Below are positions 6,800 to 14,413 of a DNA stretch of 24,766 nt, one piece after another. The stretch's first letter is position 1; each line of letters opens with the position of its first letter. A program made the position numbers and the translations under genes. This DNA is from a virus: the IMG/VR virus record IMGVR_UViG_3300028844_001154, positions 1 through 24,766 of that record; one strand, given 5' to 3'. The notes under the pieces were generated by a model. That model did no database searches, was not told where the DNA came from, and saw only the letters and a program-made list of their open reading frames with translations.

Positions 6800-7113
6800 T
6801 GCCGTATACAAAGAAGAAGCGTCCTTACAAGAAAGAGTACCAACAACAGAAAGAACGTGGCGAACATGCTGACCGTATGGAAAGACAACGTGCCCGTCGT
6901 AAAGTAGACAAAGAAGGTGTAGACAAAAACAAGAATGGCAAAGCCGACAAACGAGAGGGTAAGGATATAAGCCATAAGAAAGCACTAAGTAAAGGAGGCA
7001 AGAACTCCGACGGAACTAAGATAGAAAGTAAATCACGCAACCGATCTTTCAAAAGAGATTCTAAAGGACGGTTGGTTTCTGAAACTAGTAAACGAGAAAA
7101 AAAGAAAAAATAA
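6799..7113 (+). CDS. Small highly basic protein with EF-hand-like loop and HNH-like segment
   Basis: The 104-residue protein is dominated by Lys and Arg and starts on the last base of the upstream stop (TAATG). A 12-residue segment, D42 to E53, matches EF-hand loop spacing (D1, N3, N5, G6, D9, E12). It is followed by DISHKKALSKGG and then RNRSFKR, which resembles the metal-finger layout of HNH nucleases (H59 and N81) but lacks the usual cysteines. I recall similar small proteins in other phages without a proven role. The tail ends in an A-rich run coding for lysines. Nuclease activity is possible but unproven; a nucleic-acid-binding protein is the safer reading. Confidence 0.7.
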   Translation: MPYTKKKRPYKKEYQQQKERGEHADRMERQRARRKVDKEGVDKNKNGKADKREGKDISHKKALSKGGKNSDGTKIESKSRNRSFKRDSKGRLVSETSKREKKKK

Positions 7114-7125
7114 ATACAAACGGGA

Positions 7126-7485
7126 ATGATGAAAATGGAAACAGAAGATAAGGTAGACATACTGAAGGGAAAGATACAAGAACGAAAAAAAGAATGGTTT
7201 GCTTGGCACAAAAAGAACCCAAGTATATGGGTTGCATTTCAGAAGTTTTCTTTAGAAGCAACGGCTTCGGGGAGGTCCAGATACTCTCATTGGGCAGTGA
7301 TGAATCGAGTTAGATGGCACACTACAATTGAGACTACAGGCAAAGAATTTAAAATATCAAATGACCATATTGCTTTTTACGCTCGGGCTTTTTGTGCCAA
7401 ACATCCACAACACAAAGAGTTTTTTAGGTTTAAGCCTTTAAAAGAGGAACGTGAAATACGTAAGTTAAGAGGGTTAGAACCGTGA
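7126..7485 (+). CDS. Conserved phage protein of unknown function (119 aa)
   Basis: The pattern is familiar from many phages and prophages: an aromatic N-terminal helix (NPSIWVAFQKFSLEA), then an RW motif (VMNRVRWHT), then FKISNDHIAFYARAFCAKHP. To my knowledge no function has been assigned. Three in-frame ATGs (7126, 7129, 7135) follow GGGA at 7122-7125; the last has the best spacing, so the true product may be three residues shorter. It is soluble and mostly helical. Its stop overlaps the helicase GTG start by 4 nt, which suggests coupled translation with the helicase. Confidence 0.78.
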   Translation: MMKMETEDKVDILKGKIQERKKEWFAWHKKNPSIWVAFQKFSLEATASGRSRYSHWAVMNRVRWHTTIETTGKEFKISNDHIAFYARAFCAKHPQHKEFFRFKPLKEEREIRKLRGLEP

Positions 7486-9023
7486 GAATACTGGAAAACA
7501 AAGGATTGCTCCTAAAGCTACGCAATCCATCCAAGGTAACTACAGCCATACCAAGTAGTCGTGCTGTTGGCGATAACAAAGTTTTAGTTAAGTGGGGTAT
7601 AGACGAAGCACGAGTGTTACGTAACCTTAACGTGAAAGACGTACCGTCCCCCATACTAGGGCAGTACGATTGGCCCGGACGCTATCGACCCTTTGAACAT
7701 CAAAAAACTACTTCGTCTTTCCTCACACTAAACACCAAAGCATTTTGTTTTAACGAACAAGGCACAGGAAAAACTGCCTCTGCTATTTGGGCTGCTGACT
7801 TCCTATTGAAACAAGGAGTCATCAACAAAGTCTTGATTATTTGCCCCTTGTCGATCATGGACTCTGCATGGAGGGCGGATTTATTTACTTTTGCTATGCA
7901 CCGTAGTGTGGATATTGCGCATGGGCCAAAAGATAAACGTCGTAAGATAATCTCAGGGAGTGCAGATTTTGTGATTATAAATTATGACGGTGTTGAAATA
8001 GTGGAAGACCACATACAAATGGCACGGTTTGACCTAATAATTGTAGATGAGGCAACTCACTATAAGAATGCAAACTCAAAACGCTGGAAAGTACTTAACA
8101 GAATAATAAAACCCGAAACTTGGGTGTGGATGATGACAGGTACTCCTGCCGCTCAGTCCCCCCTCGACGCCTTCGGGTTAGCAAAGATGCTTAATCCATT
8201 ATCTGTACCGCGTAGTTTCTCTGCCTACCGTGAAATGGTCATGCACAAAATTACGCAATTTAAGTGGGTCCCCAAAAATAACGCAGTAAACAAAGTACAT
8301 GCGGCCCTTCAGCCAGCCATTCGGTATTCAAAGGAGCAATGCCTCGACCTGCCAGAAATGACGTATGTTAAACGTGAAATAGAACTTACAACGCAACAAA
8401 ATAAATACTACAAAGCTATACGCAACCACATGCTAACAATGGCTGCTGGTGAACAAGTTACTGCAACAAACGCCGCTGTAACTATGAACAAGTTATTACA
8501 AATCTCTTGCGGAGCAGTTTATGCCGACAGTGGAGAGACAGTAGAGTTTGATATAAAGAACAGATACAAAGTACTTAAGGAAGTTATTGACGAGGCAAGT
8601 CAGAAGGTGTTGGTCTTTGTGCCGTTTAAACATGCTATTGACATATTATCTGAGAAACTTTTTAAGGACAAAATATCTAACGGGATTATCCGGGGGGACG
8701 TAAGTGTTTCAAAGCGCACTCAACTCTTCAAAGAATTCCAAGACACAGACTCTCCTAGAGTCCTCATAATACAGCCGCAAGCCGCAGCACATGGTGTCAC
8801 CCTAACCGCAGCAAATACTATCGTGTGGTGGGGTCCAACGGCTTCCTTAGAAACTTATGCTCAAGCTAATGCACGGGTGCATCGAGCGGGGCAAAGACAC
8901 CCTTGTACAGTCGTACAGTTGCAAGGGTCAGCAGTGGAGAAAAGAGTATACAAACTACTTGACCAAAGAAGACATATACACGGAGAAATAATAGATTTGT
9001 ACAATGAAGTGCTTGAAATGTAA
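7482..9023 (+). CDS. SNF2-family superfamily II helicase/ATPase
   Basis: All main helicase motifs are visible: Q/FEHQ (71-74), motif I NEQGTGKTA (91-99), motif II DEAT in VDEATHYKN (189-192), motif III TGTP (219-222), motif V around HGVTLTAAN, and motif VI ANARVHRAGQ (462-471). The HRxGQ ending and DEAT/DEAH box are typical of the SNF2 group. At 513 residues it is a compact, stand-alone core, as is common in phages. These ATPases translocate on duplex DNA and can remodel forks or displace proteins. Start codon is GTG at 7482, overlapping the previous stop as GTGA. Next to the polymerase and nucleases, a role in replication fork handling or recombination is likely. Confidence 0.93.
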   Translation: MRILENKGLLLKLRNPSKVTTAIPSSRAVGDNKVLVKWGIDEARVLRNLNVKDVPSPILGQYDWPGRYRPFEHQKTTSSFLTLNTKAFCFNEQGTGKTASAIWAADFLLKQGVINKVLIICPLSIMDSAWRADLFTFAMHRSVDIAHGPKDKRRKIISGSADFVIINYDGVEIVEDHIQMARFDLIIVDEATHYKNANSKRWKVLNRIIKPETWVWMMTGTPAAQSPLDAFGLAKMLNPLSVPRSFSAYREMVMHKITQFKWVPKNNAVNKVHAALQPAIRYSKEQCLDLPEMTYVKREIELTTQQNKYYKAIRNHMLTMAAGEQVTATNAAVTMNKLLQISCGAVYADSGETVEFDIKNRYKVLKEVIDEASQKVLVFVPFKHAIDILSEKLFKDKISNGIIRGDVSVSKRTQLFKEFQDTDSPRVLIIQPQAAAHGVTLTAANTIVWWGPTASLETYAQANARVHRAGQRHPCTVVQLQGSAVEKRVYKLLDQRRHIHGEIIDLYNEVLEM

Positions 9024-9041
9024 AAAAACTGCGCTTATAAT
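9013..9041 (+). promoter_or_regulatory. Predicted sigma70-type promoter
   Basis: TTGAAA at 9013-9018 and a perfect TATAAT at 9036-9041 are separated by exactly 17 nt. They span the end of the helicase gene and the short gap after it. Transcription would start near 9048, about 30 nt ahead of the ATG at 9078. Host RNA polymerase could therefore drive the operon 9078-11372 independently of upstream readthrough. Confidence 0.65.
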
Positions 9042-9077
9042 CACTCCCCCTAATTAAAATATAAAGGAGAACGATGT

Positions 9078-9482
9078 ATGACCGAAGCTGAGGACGTAGG
9101 TTTAGACCGCCTCGTTGACGCTTGCGTAAAAATCCGTGATCGGAAAGCTGCAATTACTGAGGAGATGAATACCAAACTCAGGGCACTGGATGAGAAGCTG
9201 GTTAGATTTAAGCAAATACTCAACGAACACTGTGCTGCTACTGGCGCAGAGTCAGTACGGACTTCAACAGGTACTTTTTACCGCTCAGTTAAGACTAAGT
9301 TTTGGACTTCTGATTGGGAGAGTATGAACAAGTTTATTACGGAGCATAACGCGATGGATTTGCTAGAGAAACGGCTCCATCAAACTAACATGCGTACCTT
9401 TCTTGAGGAAAACCCTGATAAATTACCCCCCGGCTTAAACGCCGATAGGGAATACACTATAACTGTACGGAGGAAAAAATAG
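9078..9482 (+). CDS. Conserved small phage protein (134 aa), unknown function
   Basis: AAAGGAGA at 9063-9070 provides the ribosome site; the nearer ATG at 9074 gives only five codons, so 9078 is the start. The N-terminal 50 residues form a helical, coiled-coil-like region (KAAITEEMNTKLRALDEKL). They are followed by a compact domain ending in the familiar NPDKLPPGLN...TVRRKK. I recall this pattern from many phages next to recombination or SSB genes, without an assigned function. It is the first gene after the predicted promoter, and its stop TAG shares a base with the GTG of the next gene. Confidence 0.8.
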   Translation: MTEAEDVGLDRLVDACVKIRDRKAAITEEMNTKLRALDEKLVRFKQILNEHCAATGAESVRTSTGTFYRSVKTKFWTSDWESMNKFITEHNAMDLLEKRLHQTNMRTFLEENPDKLPPGLNADREYTITVRRKK

Positions 9483-9853
9483 TGTCCGATACAAATTATG
9501 TTACTTTAGAAGAACTAGCTGCGCATGTAGGTGTCAAAGTATCTACAATTAGGCAGTGGGTTAAGCGTGGGTTTATTCCGCGTAGTACTTACATAAAGGC
9601 AGGTAATACTTATCGTTTCTGTGTAGCAGATGTTGTTGCTGAGCTACGAAAAGAAGAACCGAAGAGCAAATATGAAACAGCGGATAGAAGTGCCACGAAC
9701 GATCTGTGTGAGGGGAAAGATGAGCGCCCTAAACGTGGAGTTGTGACCCGTGAGATGCTGGAAGACTTTGTTTCTACGCATGGAGAAGAAAAGAAGCCAG
9801 ACAAAGAGGATAGCGTCGAAGAAATGTTGTCGGAGTTAGACGATGATTTCTGA
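9482..9853 (+). CDS. Helix-turn-helix (MerR/excisionase-like) protein with acidic tail
   Basis: GTG start overlaps the previous stop (TAGTG), with GGAGG about 7 nt upstream. Residues 6-60 form a winged HTH of the HTH_17/excisionase type: YVTLEELAAHVGVKVSTIRQWVKRG, given here as two halves (YVTLEELAAHVGV and KVSTIRQWVKRGFIP), followed by a short wing and AVDVVAEL-like helix (VADVVAELRK). A long charged linker leads to the C-terminal acidic tail EEMLSELDDDF. The domain normally binds DNA as a regulator or architectural factor. The tail closely resembles that of the putative SSB encoded two genes downstream, which suggests a shared docking partner at the replication fork. Whether it is a transcription regulator or a replication accessory protein cannot be decided. 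Confidence 0.8.
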   Translation: MSDTNYVTLEELAAHVGVKVSTIRQWVKRGFIPRSTYIKAGNTYRFCVADVVAELRKEEPKSKYETADRSATNDLCEGKDERPKRGVVTREMLEDFVSTHGEEKKPDKEDSVEEMLSELDDDF

Positions 9854-10613
9854 GGAATTACCTAACAGCTATAAGAACTTGTTTTCTAAGCTAAAGCCTG
9901 AAGCTTCAAAGTCAGGAATCAACCGAATAAGTATTCGAGAAAGGGAGTTTCGCAAGGTAGTTAATGGTAAAGAGACGCAAGTATTAGAGGGAGGTGTTCT
10001 TAAACTTGTAATAGTAAAGACTGCACCGATCTCCAGAATGTATTATGCTGGTCAGTTCGTTCCCGGTGAACATAACCCTCCCACTTGTTGGTCTGATGAT
10101 CAGGCAAGTGGGAGACCCTCTAATAACGTTTCTGAAGGTAGGCAACACGTCACATGTTTTGATTGTAAACAAAACATAAAAGGTTCTGGACAAGGTAACT
10201 CTCGCGCTTGTCGGTTTAGACAACGCATTGCAATCATGTTAACTAATGATAATGGCGAACTTACCGATGATACGGTGTACCAACTTGACCTTCCGTCTAC
10301 CAGTATTTTTGGTAAAGACCAAAAGAAGATGTCAATGCAAGCGTTTGCAAAGTATTTGAATAGCAACAAAACTCCAATAGCTACTGTTCTTGTAGAGGCT
10401 AGGTTTGATACAGATTCCAACATACCTAAACTTTATTTCAAAGCAGTACGCCCCTTAGAGGAAGATGAGATTCTAATAGCTATGCACGCACAGAAAGACC
10501 CGGACACTAAGGAATTAGTGAAACTTGTTTTTAAATCTAACACCCCAAAAAACAATGATGCTGTAAATGTATTTGATGTCGTTGAAGGGGAAGGAGTGTA
10601 CATTCAAGAATAA
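9843..10613 (+). CDS. Conserved phage protein with four-cysteine zinc-binding site (256 aa)
   Basis: The ATG overlaps the HTH gene by 11 nt, with CGGAG about 7 nt upstream. Four cysteines, C82 (TCWSDD), C105 and C108 (CFDC) and C123 (RACRFRQR), probably hold one zinc. The later LPSTSIFG and LYFKAVRPL segments look like an OB-fold or other beta-barrel core. I recall this Cys pattern, with NIKGSG and ACR, from many phage replication modules beside SSB genes, usually without a name. A single-strand-DNA-binding or loading role is a reasonable inference, not established. It is probably co-transcribed with its neighbours from the 9013 promoter. Confidence 0.8.
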   Translation: MISEELPNSYKNLFSKLKPEASKSGINRISIREREFRKVVNGKETQVLEGGVLKLVIVKTAPISRMYYAGQFVPGEHNPPTCWSDDQASGRPSNNVSEGRQHVTCFDCKQNIKGSGQGNSRACRFRQRIAIMLTNDNGELTDDTVYQLDLPSTSIFGKDQKKMSMQAFAKYLNSNKTPIATVLVEARFDTDSNIPKLYFKAVRPLEEDEILIAMHAQKDPDTKELVKLVFKSNTPKNNDAVNVFDVVEGEGVYIQE

Positions 10614-10630
10614 TACTGTAGTACCTAACC

Positions 10631-10647
10631 TTGGCTGTAAAAGCCAA
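10631..10647 (+). other. Small hairpin before the SSB gene
   Basis: TTGGCT (10631-10636) pairs perfectly with AGCCAA (10642-10647) around a 5-nt loop. The run after it (gcaattt) is only weakly T-rich, so this is at best a weak terminator or an mRNA-stability stem. It lies in the 66-nt gap before the SSB gene. Confidence 0.4.
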
Positions 10648-10679
10648 AGCAATTTAATCCTTGTTAATACGAGAGCGAT

Positions 10680-11372
10680 ATGAACAAAAATACTTTTATG
10701 ATACGCAACGTGGAAGCGTTATACCCACGACTAGACAAGCCCTACCACTTTGATAAGAAAGGGGGTAAGAATGGAACCGGTGGTAGTATGCCTTGCGCTG
10801 CTACTGATCAAGGTGCTGAGTACAGCATGAGCTTTAAAATGAATAAAGCACAAGCTAAAGAGTTGTTAGCTGCTATGACTAGTGCCTACGAAGAGGCGCG
10901 GGAAGAAGATTGGGTTGGTATGTCTATGCCATTTAAAAAGCCCGAAGAGGGCGGTATTGTAGGCAAAGCTAAGATAGCTGCTTCTTATAATAACCCGCCC
11001 AAACAGTTTGACGCTGCAACTAAACCTTTACCCGAAGGATTTCAACTTACTACAGGAAGTACTGTAAACTTGTTTGTAGAACTGATTCCTTATAATGGTG
11101 GTATGGGCAGCAGTGTTTCTCTACGTTTGCGTCAAGTGCAAGTTATCAAACTTAAGGAGAACGTTCAGGGTTCGGTGTTTGATGCTCAAGAGGGCTTCAC
11201 TCAGTATGAAGACAGTGTGTTTGATAATGTCTCCACTGATGCGCCTAAAGAAGCTGCTAAAGAAGAACCAGAAGAACCAGAAGAACCAGAAGAACCAAAG
11301 GTACGTGAGAATAAGAAAAAACCTTCGGCTGATGACGATTTGTCTTCTATGCTTGATGAGTTTGATGACTAA
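10680..11372 (+). CDS. Probable phage single-stranded DNA-binding protein (DUF2815/T7 gp2.5-like)
   Basis: The first 175 residues read as a beta-barrel protein of the DUF2815 / gp2.5-like group: YPRLDKPYHFD, then SMSFKMNKAQAKELL, SMPFKKP, and a late VSLRLRQVQVIKL strand. The C-terminal third is disordered and acidic. It includes four EEP repeats and ends in the tail DDDLSSMLDEFDD, typical of phage SSBs, where such tails recruit polymerase, helicase or recombinase. It would coat single-stranded DNA at the fork. The ribosome site (GAGAG) is weak. It is the last gene of its operon; a strong terminator follows 23 nt after the stop. Function is inferred from fold style, tail and context. Confidence 0.8.
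   Translation: MNKNTFMIRNVEALYPRLDKPYHFDKKGGKNGTGGSMPCAATDQGAEYSMSFKMNKAQAKELLAAMTSAYEEAREEDWVGMSMPFKKPEEGGIVGKAKIAASYNNPPKQFDAATKPLPEGFQLTTGSTVNLFVELIPYNGGMGSSVSLRLRQVQVIKLKENVQGSVFDAQEGFTQYEDSVFDNVSTDAPKEAAKEEPEEPEEPEEPKVRENKKKPSADDDLSSMLDEFDD
11262..11297 (+). repeat. 9-bp microsatellite (four copies) in SSB linker
   Basis: GAAGAACCA occurs four times in perfect tandem, encoding Glu-Glu-Pro repeats in the disordered linker of the SSB. Such in-frame repeats change length readily by slippage, which would lengthen or shorten the linker without breaking the gene. Confidence 0.9.
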
Positions 11373-11394
11373 TAACTTTTGTTCTTTTAACTTG

Positions 11395-11422
11395 AGACGC
11401 CCTTCGGGGCGTCTTCTCTCTA
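11395..11422 (+). terminator. Rho-independent terminator with UUCG loop
   Basis: AGACGCCC (11395-11402) pairs with GGGCGTCT (11407-11414) around a TTCG tetraloop closed by C-G, an exceptionally stable hairpin. The tail is pyrimidine-rich (TCTCTCTA). It lies just behind the SSB gene and ahead of the primase gene, and so separates the two transcription units. Confidence 0.85.
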
Positions 11423-11446
11423 CGATATATAAACTACGATATATAA
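11420..11446 (+). repeat. Tandem 13-bp direct repeat upstream of primase gene
   Basis: CTACGATATATAA occurs at 11420-11432 and again at 11434-11446, separated by one base. The second copy ends 3 nt before the primase ATG. The AT-rich core resembles -10 elements or an operator or initiator site. No Shine-Dalgarno lies between the repeat and the ATG. Confidence 0.75.
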
Positions 11447-11449
11447 CTT

Positions 11450-14317
11450 ATGGATACTCGACAGTTTTTGGATGCTGTCTTAGGAAGTGAGGGTTTTTAT
11501 TGCACAGTCGGAATGAAAAATGGGATCGACGTAAAATTTTCAGATACAAAAGAAGCTGCGTTATCTCACATAAATACTGCCAACAAAAAGAATGACAACG
11601 TATATGTAGCGTTAGCTACATTTAAAACGGAAAAGCGAGAAAAAAACAACGTTGAGCAGCTAAAGACTTTATTCCTTGATATAGATTGCGGCGAAGGAAA
11701 AGACTACCTAACTAAGACAGAGGCTTACACAGCTTTAAAAGAATTTACAAAACGCTACACCCTGTTAAAACCATCTATCCTTGTTGATTCAGGGCGTGGC
11801 TGGCATGTCTATTGGGTGTTAGATAAACCGTATGGTAAAGACCAATGGGTCGCCGTTGCGGGACAACTAAAGAACGCTTGCAAACATGCAGGGTTTAAAG
11901 CAGACGTACAAGTTACTGCGGATGCTGCTCGGATATTACGCGTGCCGGGAACACGCAACCACAAGACTAGTCCCCCTTTAGATTGCACTGTGTACAGTCA
12001 CAACGATGGCGTAGTTAGTTTGGAAGAATTTTCGTCCAAGCTGCCAAAGGATTTGATGCCAGTTCTTTCTACACAAGAATTCTCGGAAGAAGATCAGGAG
12101 GATATGAAGAACGCTCTGGGCAACAGAGTGATAAAACGATTTGAAGTACTACTAGAGAAGACAGTAAACGGTACGGGTTGCCCTCAGATAGACAGAGCTA
12201 TACGGGAGCCTGACGCAATAAGTTATGCGTTGTGGACGCACGTAATGTCCATAGCAAAGTTCTCCGATATAGATATAAGCGATGCGCGTGGTATGGAAAA
12301 TGTGCACGCTATATCTAGTGGGTATAAAGATTACACCGAAGAAGAAACAAATAACGTAGCGCGTACCATCGAGGCACCGCACGGTTGTGCAAGATTTGAA
12401 GAGGAGTACCCAGAGGGTTGTGAAGGTTGCCCACACAAGGATAACGACAGGTTTAAGAGTCCGATAAGTCTAGCTGTAGTTCCAAACGAGGCGTCTGAGG
12501 AAAGCTACACAGTAGAAGTTCCAGACAATAGTGAGGTTGCACTAGACACACGCAGCTCTGAGAAGGCGTCTACTACAGTAACTATACCCAAATACCCGAA
12601 GCCGTATTTCAGATACGAAGGTGGGGGTATAGGGCATAGGGAGCTAAAAGAAGGTAATACAGAAGTGAAACAAATTCTTAGCACTGACTTATATATTATA
12701 CGTAAGTTACGTGACAGAGTATCTGGTACTTCTTTTATATTTAGACACCACACTAAACGACATGGTATTCGAGACTTTATGCTACCGGCTTACAAACTTG
12801 TTGGCACAGAAAGTTTTAAAGTAGAGATGACCAAACGCGGTGTCTTTACTATGAAACCAAACCTCCTTATGGGTTTTGTGGCGGCACTTGTTGATCACGC
12901 TGAAGAACACATGGACGAGCATACTGTAGCTGAACAGTTCGGTTGGACTGCGAATAACAAGTCTTTTATTTTAGGGGATCGAGAAATATTTTCTGACGAG
13001 ATTAAACCTAATTACCCCAGTAGTAACACAGAAAATTACTTTTGTCATTTTGATAAGGCTGGAACTTTAGAAGAATGGAAGAAACTCCCTAAGTTCTTTG
13101 ATAAACCGGGATTTGAGCCACACCAATATATGTTTGCTCTTTCGTTTGCTGCACCGCTTATGATCTTTGCACCAAAAATAGCGGGCAGTATTTTTCACTT
13201 GAAAAGCACAGACTCGGGCTTCGGCAAATCTCATGGCCAGTTTGCTGGTGCGTCCGTGTGGGGTAACCCTTCGCTAGTAGTACAGAAAGGTGACGATACG
13301 TTTGCTTCTGTGGGGAAAGTTATGGAGACATATAAGAACATTGTTGTGTACTTAGACGAATTGTCCAACAAAGACGGCAAAGAACTTAGTAGCTTTGCCT
13401 ATGCTGTGAGCCAAGGTATGCAACGGAACCGTTTGAAAGGTAATTCTGGGGAAACTGTGGAGCGTCATAGAGGCAAACCGTGGGCTACTTTAGTACCGAC
13501 CAGTGGTAACACAGGCATTCTTGATACTATATCAGCAGACTTTAGGCAGCACCCGAAAGGGGAAGCGCAACGTCTGTTAGAAGCGGAGACTTTAGTAAAA
13601 CTTAAAGAAGACGCTGAGACCACCAGAGAAGGCATCGCCCTCGGTAAGCTGTTAGACAATAACTACGGTATAGCTGGTGAACTTTACATACAGAAGTTAG
13701 TAAAGCATCAGAAGTCTGCCGAAGCTATGTTGCTTACCTACGTCAATAAACTTATAGACCGCACAGGGTTAACAGCGCAAAACCGATATTGGTTATGGCA
13801 AGCTTCCGCTGCACTAACTGGAATGAGTATTGCGCAACGGATAGGGCTGCATGACCTTAACATAGCCAACCTAGAAGATTGGGTGTGCAAAATGTTGAGG
13901 AAAGCTCGGAGTGACACCACTGCTGCTGTATTAGATATTAGGGACATACTTGCCCAATACTTTGCCGAAAACAATCGCAATGTAATTAAGATAGACAGCA
14001 CAACGGATACCGATGATCCAGAGCTAGAGGTTTACGCAACGGAGTATGAAAAACCTTTGTATAAGATTGTGGCTAGGATAGAAATCGATACCAGCGTTGC
14101 GTATTTACTACCTACCCCATTCAAGAAATGGTGTGGTAATAGAAAACTGGAATACAGCCACATGCGGCGACTTATAATCGAAGAATTAGGGGGCAGAGAT
14201 GCGAAGTACAGGCTCGGCACCGGTATACCGGGGCTTAATTTACCGCCTACTTATGTCCTTAAACTGGATTGGAGCGAGGAACAAGTTGTAGAGACACCGG
14301 AGGGGGACCATATATAG
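11450..14317 (+). CDS. Bifunctional primase-helicase (AEP-type primase plus DUF927-like ATPase)
   Basis: The 955-residue protein joins two enzymes. The N-terminal part has archaeo-eukaryotic primase motifs: FLDID (D77, D79), SGRGWHVYW (114-122, H119) and RVPGTRNHK (164-172). A middle Cys/His cluster (H311, C313, C324, C327, H329) probably binds zinc. The C-terminal half resembles DUF927 helicases: a P-loop TDSGFGKS (587-594, K593), then GASVWGNP, Walker B VVYLDE (D636, E637) and a sensor-like VPTSGN. It would make primers and unwind DNA at the fork. No ribosome site precedes ATG 11450, while two 13-bp repeats do, so initiation may be unusual. It ends the + strand module, with a strong terminator behind it. 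Confidence 0.9.
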   Translation: MDTRQFLDAVLGSEGFYCTVGMKNGIDVKFSDTKEAALSHINTANKKNDNVYVALATFKTEKREKNNVEQLKTLFLDIDCGEGKDYLTKTEAYTALKEFTKRYTLLKPSILVDSGRGWHVYWVLDKPYGKDQWVAVAGQLKNACKHAGFKADVQVTADAARILRVPGTRNHKTSPPLDCTVYSHNDGVVSLEEFSSKLPKDLMPVLSTQEFSEEDQEDMKNALGNRVIKRFEVLLEKTVNGTGCPQIDRAIREPDAISYALWTHVMSIAKFSDIDISDARGMENVHAISSGYKDYTEEETNNVARTIEAPHGCARFEEEYPEGCEGCPHKDNDRFKSPISLAVVPNEASEESYTVEVPDNSEVALDTRSSEKASTTVTIPKYPKPYFRYEGGGIGHRELKEGNTEVKQILSTDLYIIRKLRDRVSGTSFIFRHHTKRHGIRDFMLPAYKLVGTESFKVEMTKRGVFTMKPNLLMGFVAALVDHAEEHMDEHTVAEQFGWTANNKSFILGDREIFSDEIKPNYPSSNTENYFCHFDKAGTLEEWKKLPKFFDKPGFEPHQYMFALSFAAPLMIFAPKIAGSIFHLKSTDSGFGKSHGQFAGASVWGNPSLVVQKGDDTFASVGKVMETYKNIVVYLDELSNKDGKELSSFAYAVSQGMQRNRLKGNSGETVERHRGKPWATLVPTSGNTGILDTISADFRQHPKGEAQRLLEAETLVKLKEDAETTREGIALGKLLDNNYGIAGELYIQKLVKHQKSAEAMLLTYVNKLIDRTGLTAQNRYWLWQASAALTGMSIAQRIGLHDLNIANLEDWVCKMLRKARSDTTAAVLDIRDILAQYFAENNRNVIKIDSTTDTDDPELEVYATEYEKPLYKIVARIEIDTSVAYLLPTPFKKWCGNRKLEYSHMRRLIIEELGGRDAKYRLGTGIPGLNLPPTYVLKLDWSEEQVVETPEGDHI

Positions 14318-14333
14318 TAGTCTTATGTTGTTC

Positions 14334-14353
14334 TACCACACTATATTGTGGTA
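14334..14353. other. Hairpin in convergent intergenic region
   Basis: TACCACA (14334-14340) pairs perfectly with TGTGGTA (14347-14353) around a 6-nt loop. It lies just after the primase stop and has no T-run on either strand. It may stabilise the 3' ends of transcripts or slow polymerase arriving from either side. Confidence 0.5.
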
Positions 14354-14387
14354 CATTGCGCTCTCATCGTTCTCGTAGAGAGATCAT

Positions 14388-14413
14388 TGCCCCCCTCGTG
14401 GGGGCATTTTTTT
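14388..14413 (+). terminator. Strong rho-independent terminator of the replication module
   Basis: TGCCCCC (14388-14394) pairs with GGGGGCA (14400-14406) around a 5-nt loop, followed by seven Ts (14407-14413). The T-run reaches the stop codon of the convergent virion gene. It ends + strand transcription; on the - strand there is no T-run after the stem, so it is not clearly bidirectional. Confidence 0.92.

Noticed and set aside
10631-10658. Possible promoter TTGGCT with TTTAAT before the SSB gene
   Set aside because: The -35 match is poor and overlaps a hairpin; the better promoter at 9013 already serves the operon.
10665-10685. TAATACGA resembling the start of a T7 RNA polymerase promoter
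   Set aside because: Only the first eight bases match; the following positions disagree and no phage RNA polymerase is seen in the window.
11095-11490. 131-codon + strand ORF with repeated NQK motif
   Set aside because: It is a frame-shifted reading of the SSB gene; the repeats come from the GAAGAACCA microsatellite, and it runs through the terminator.
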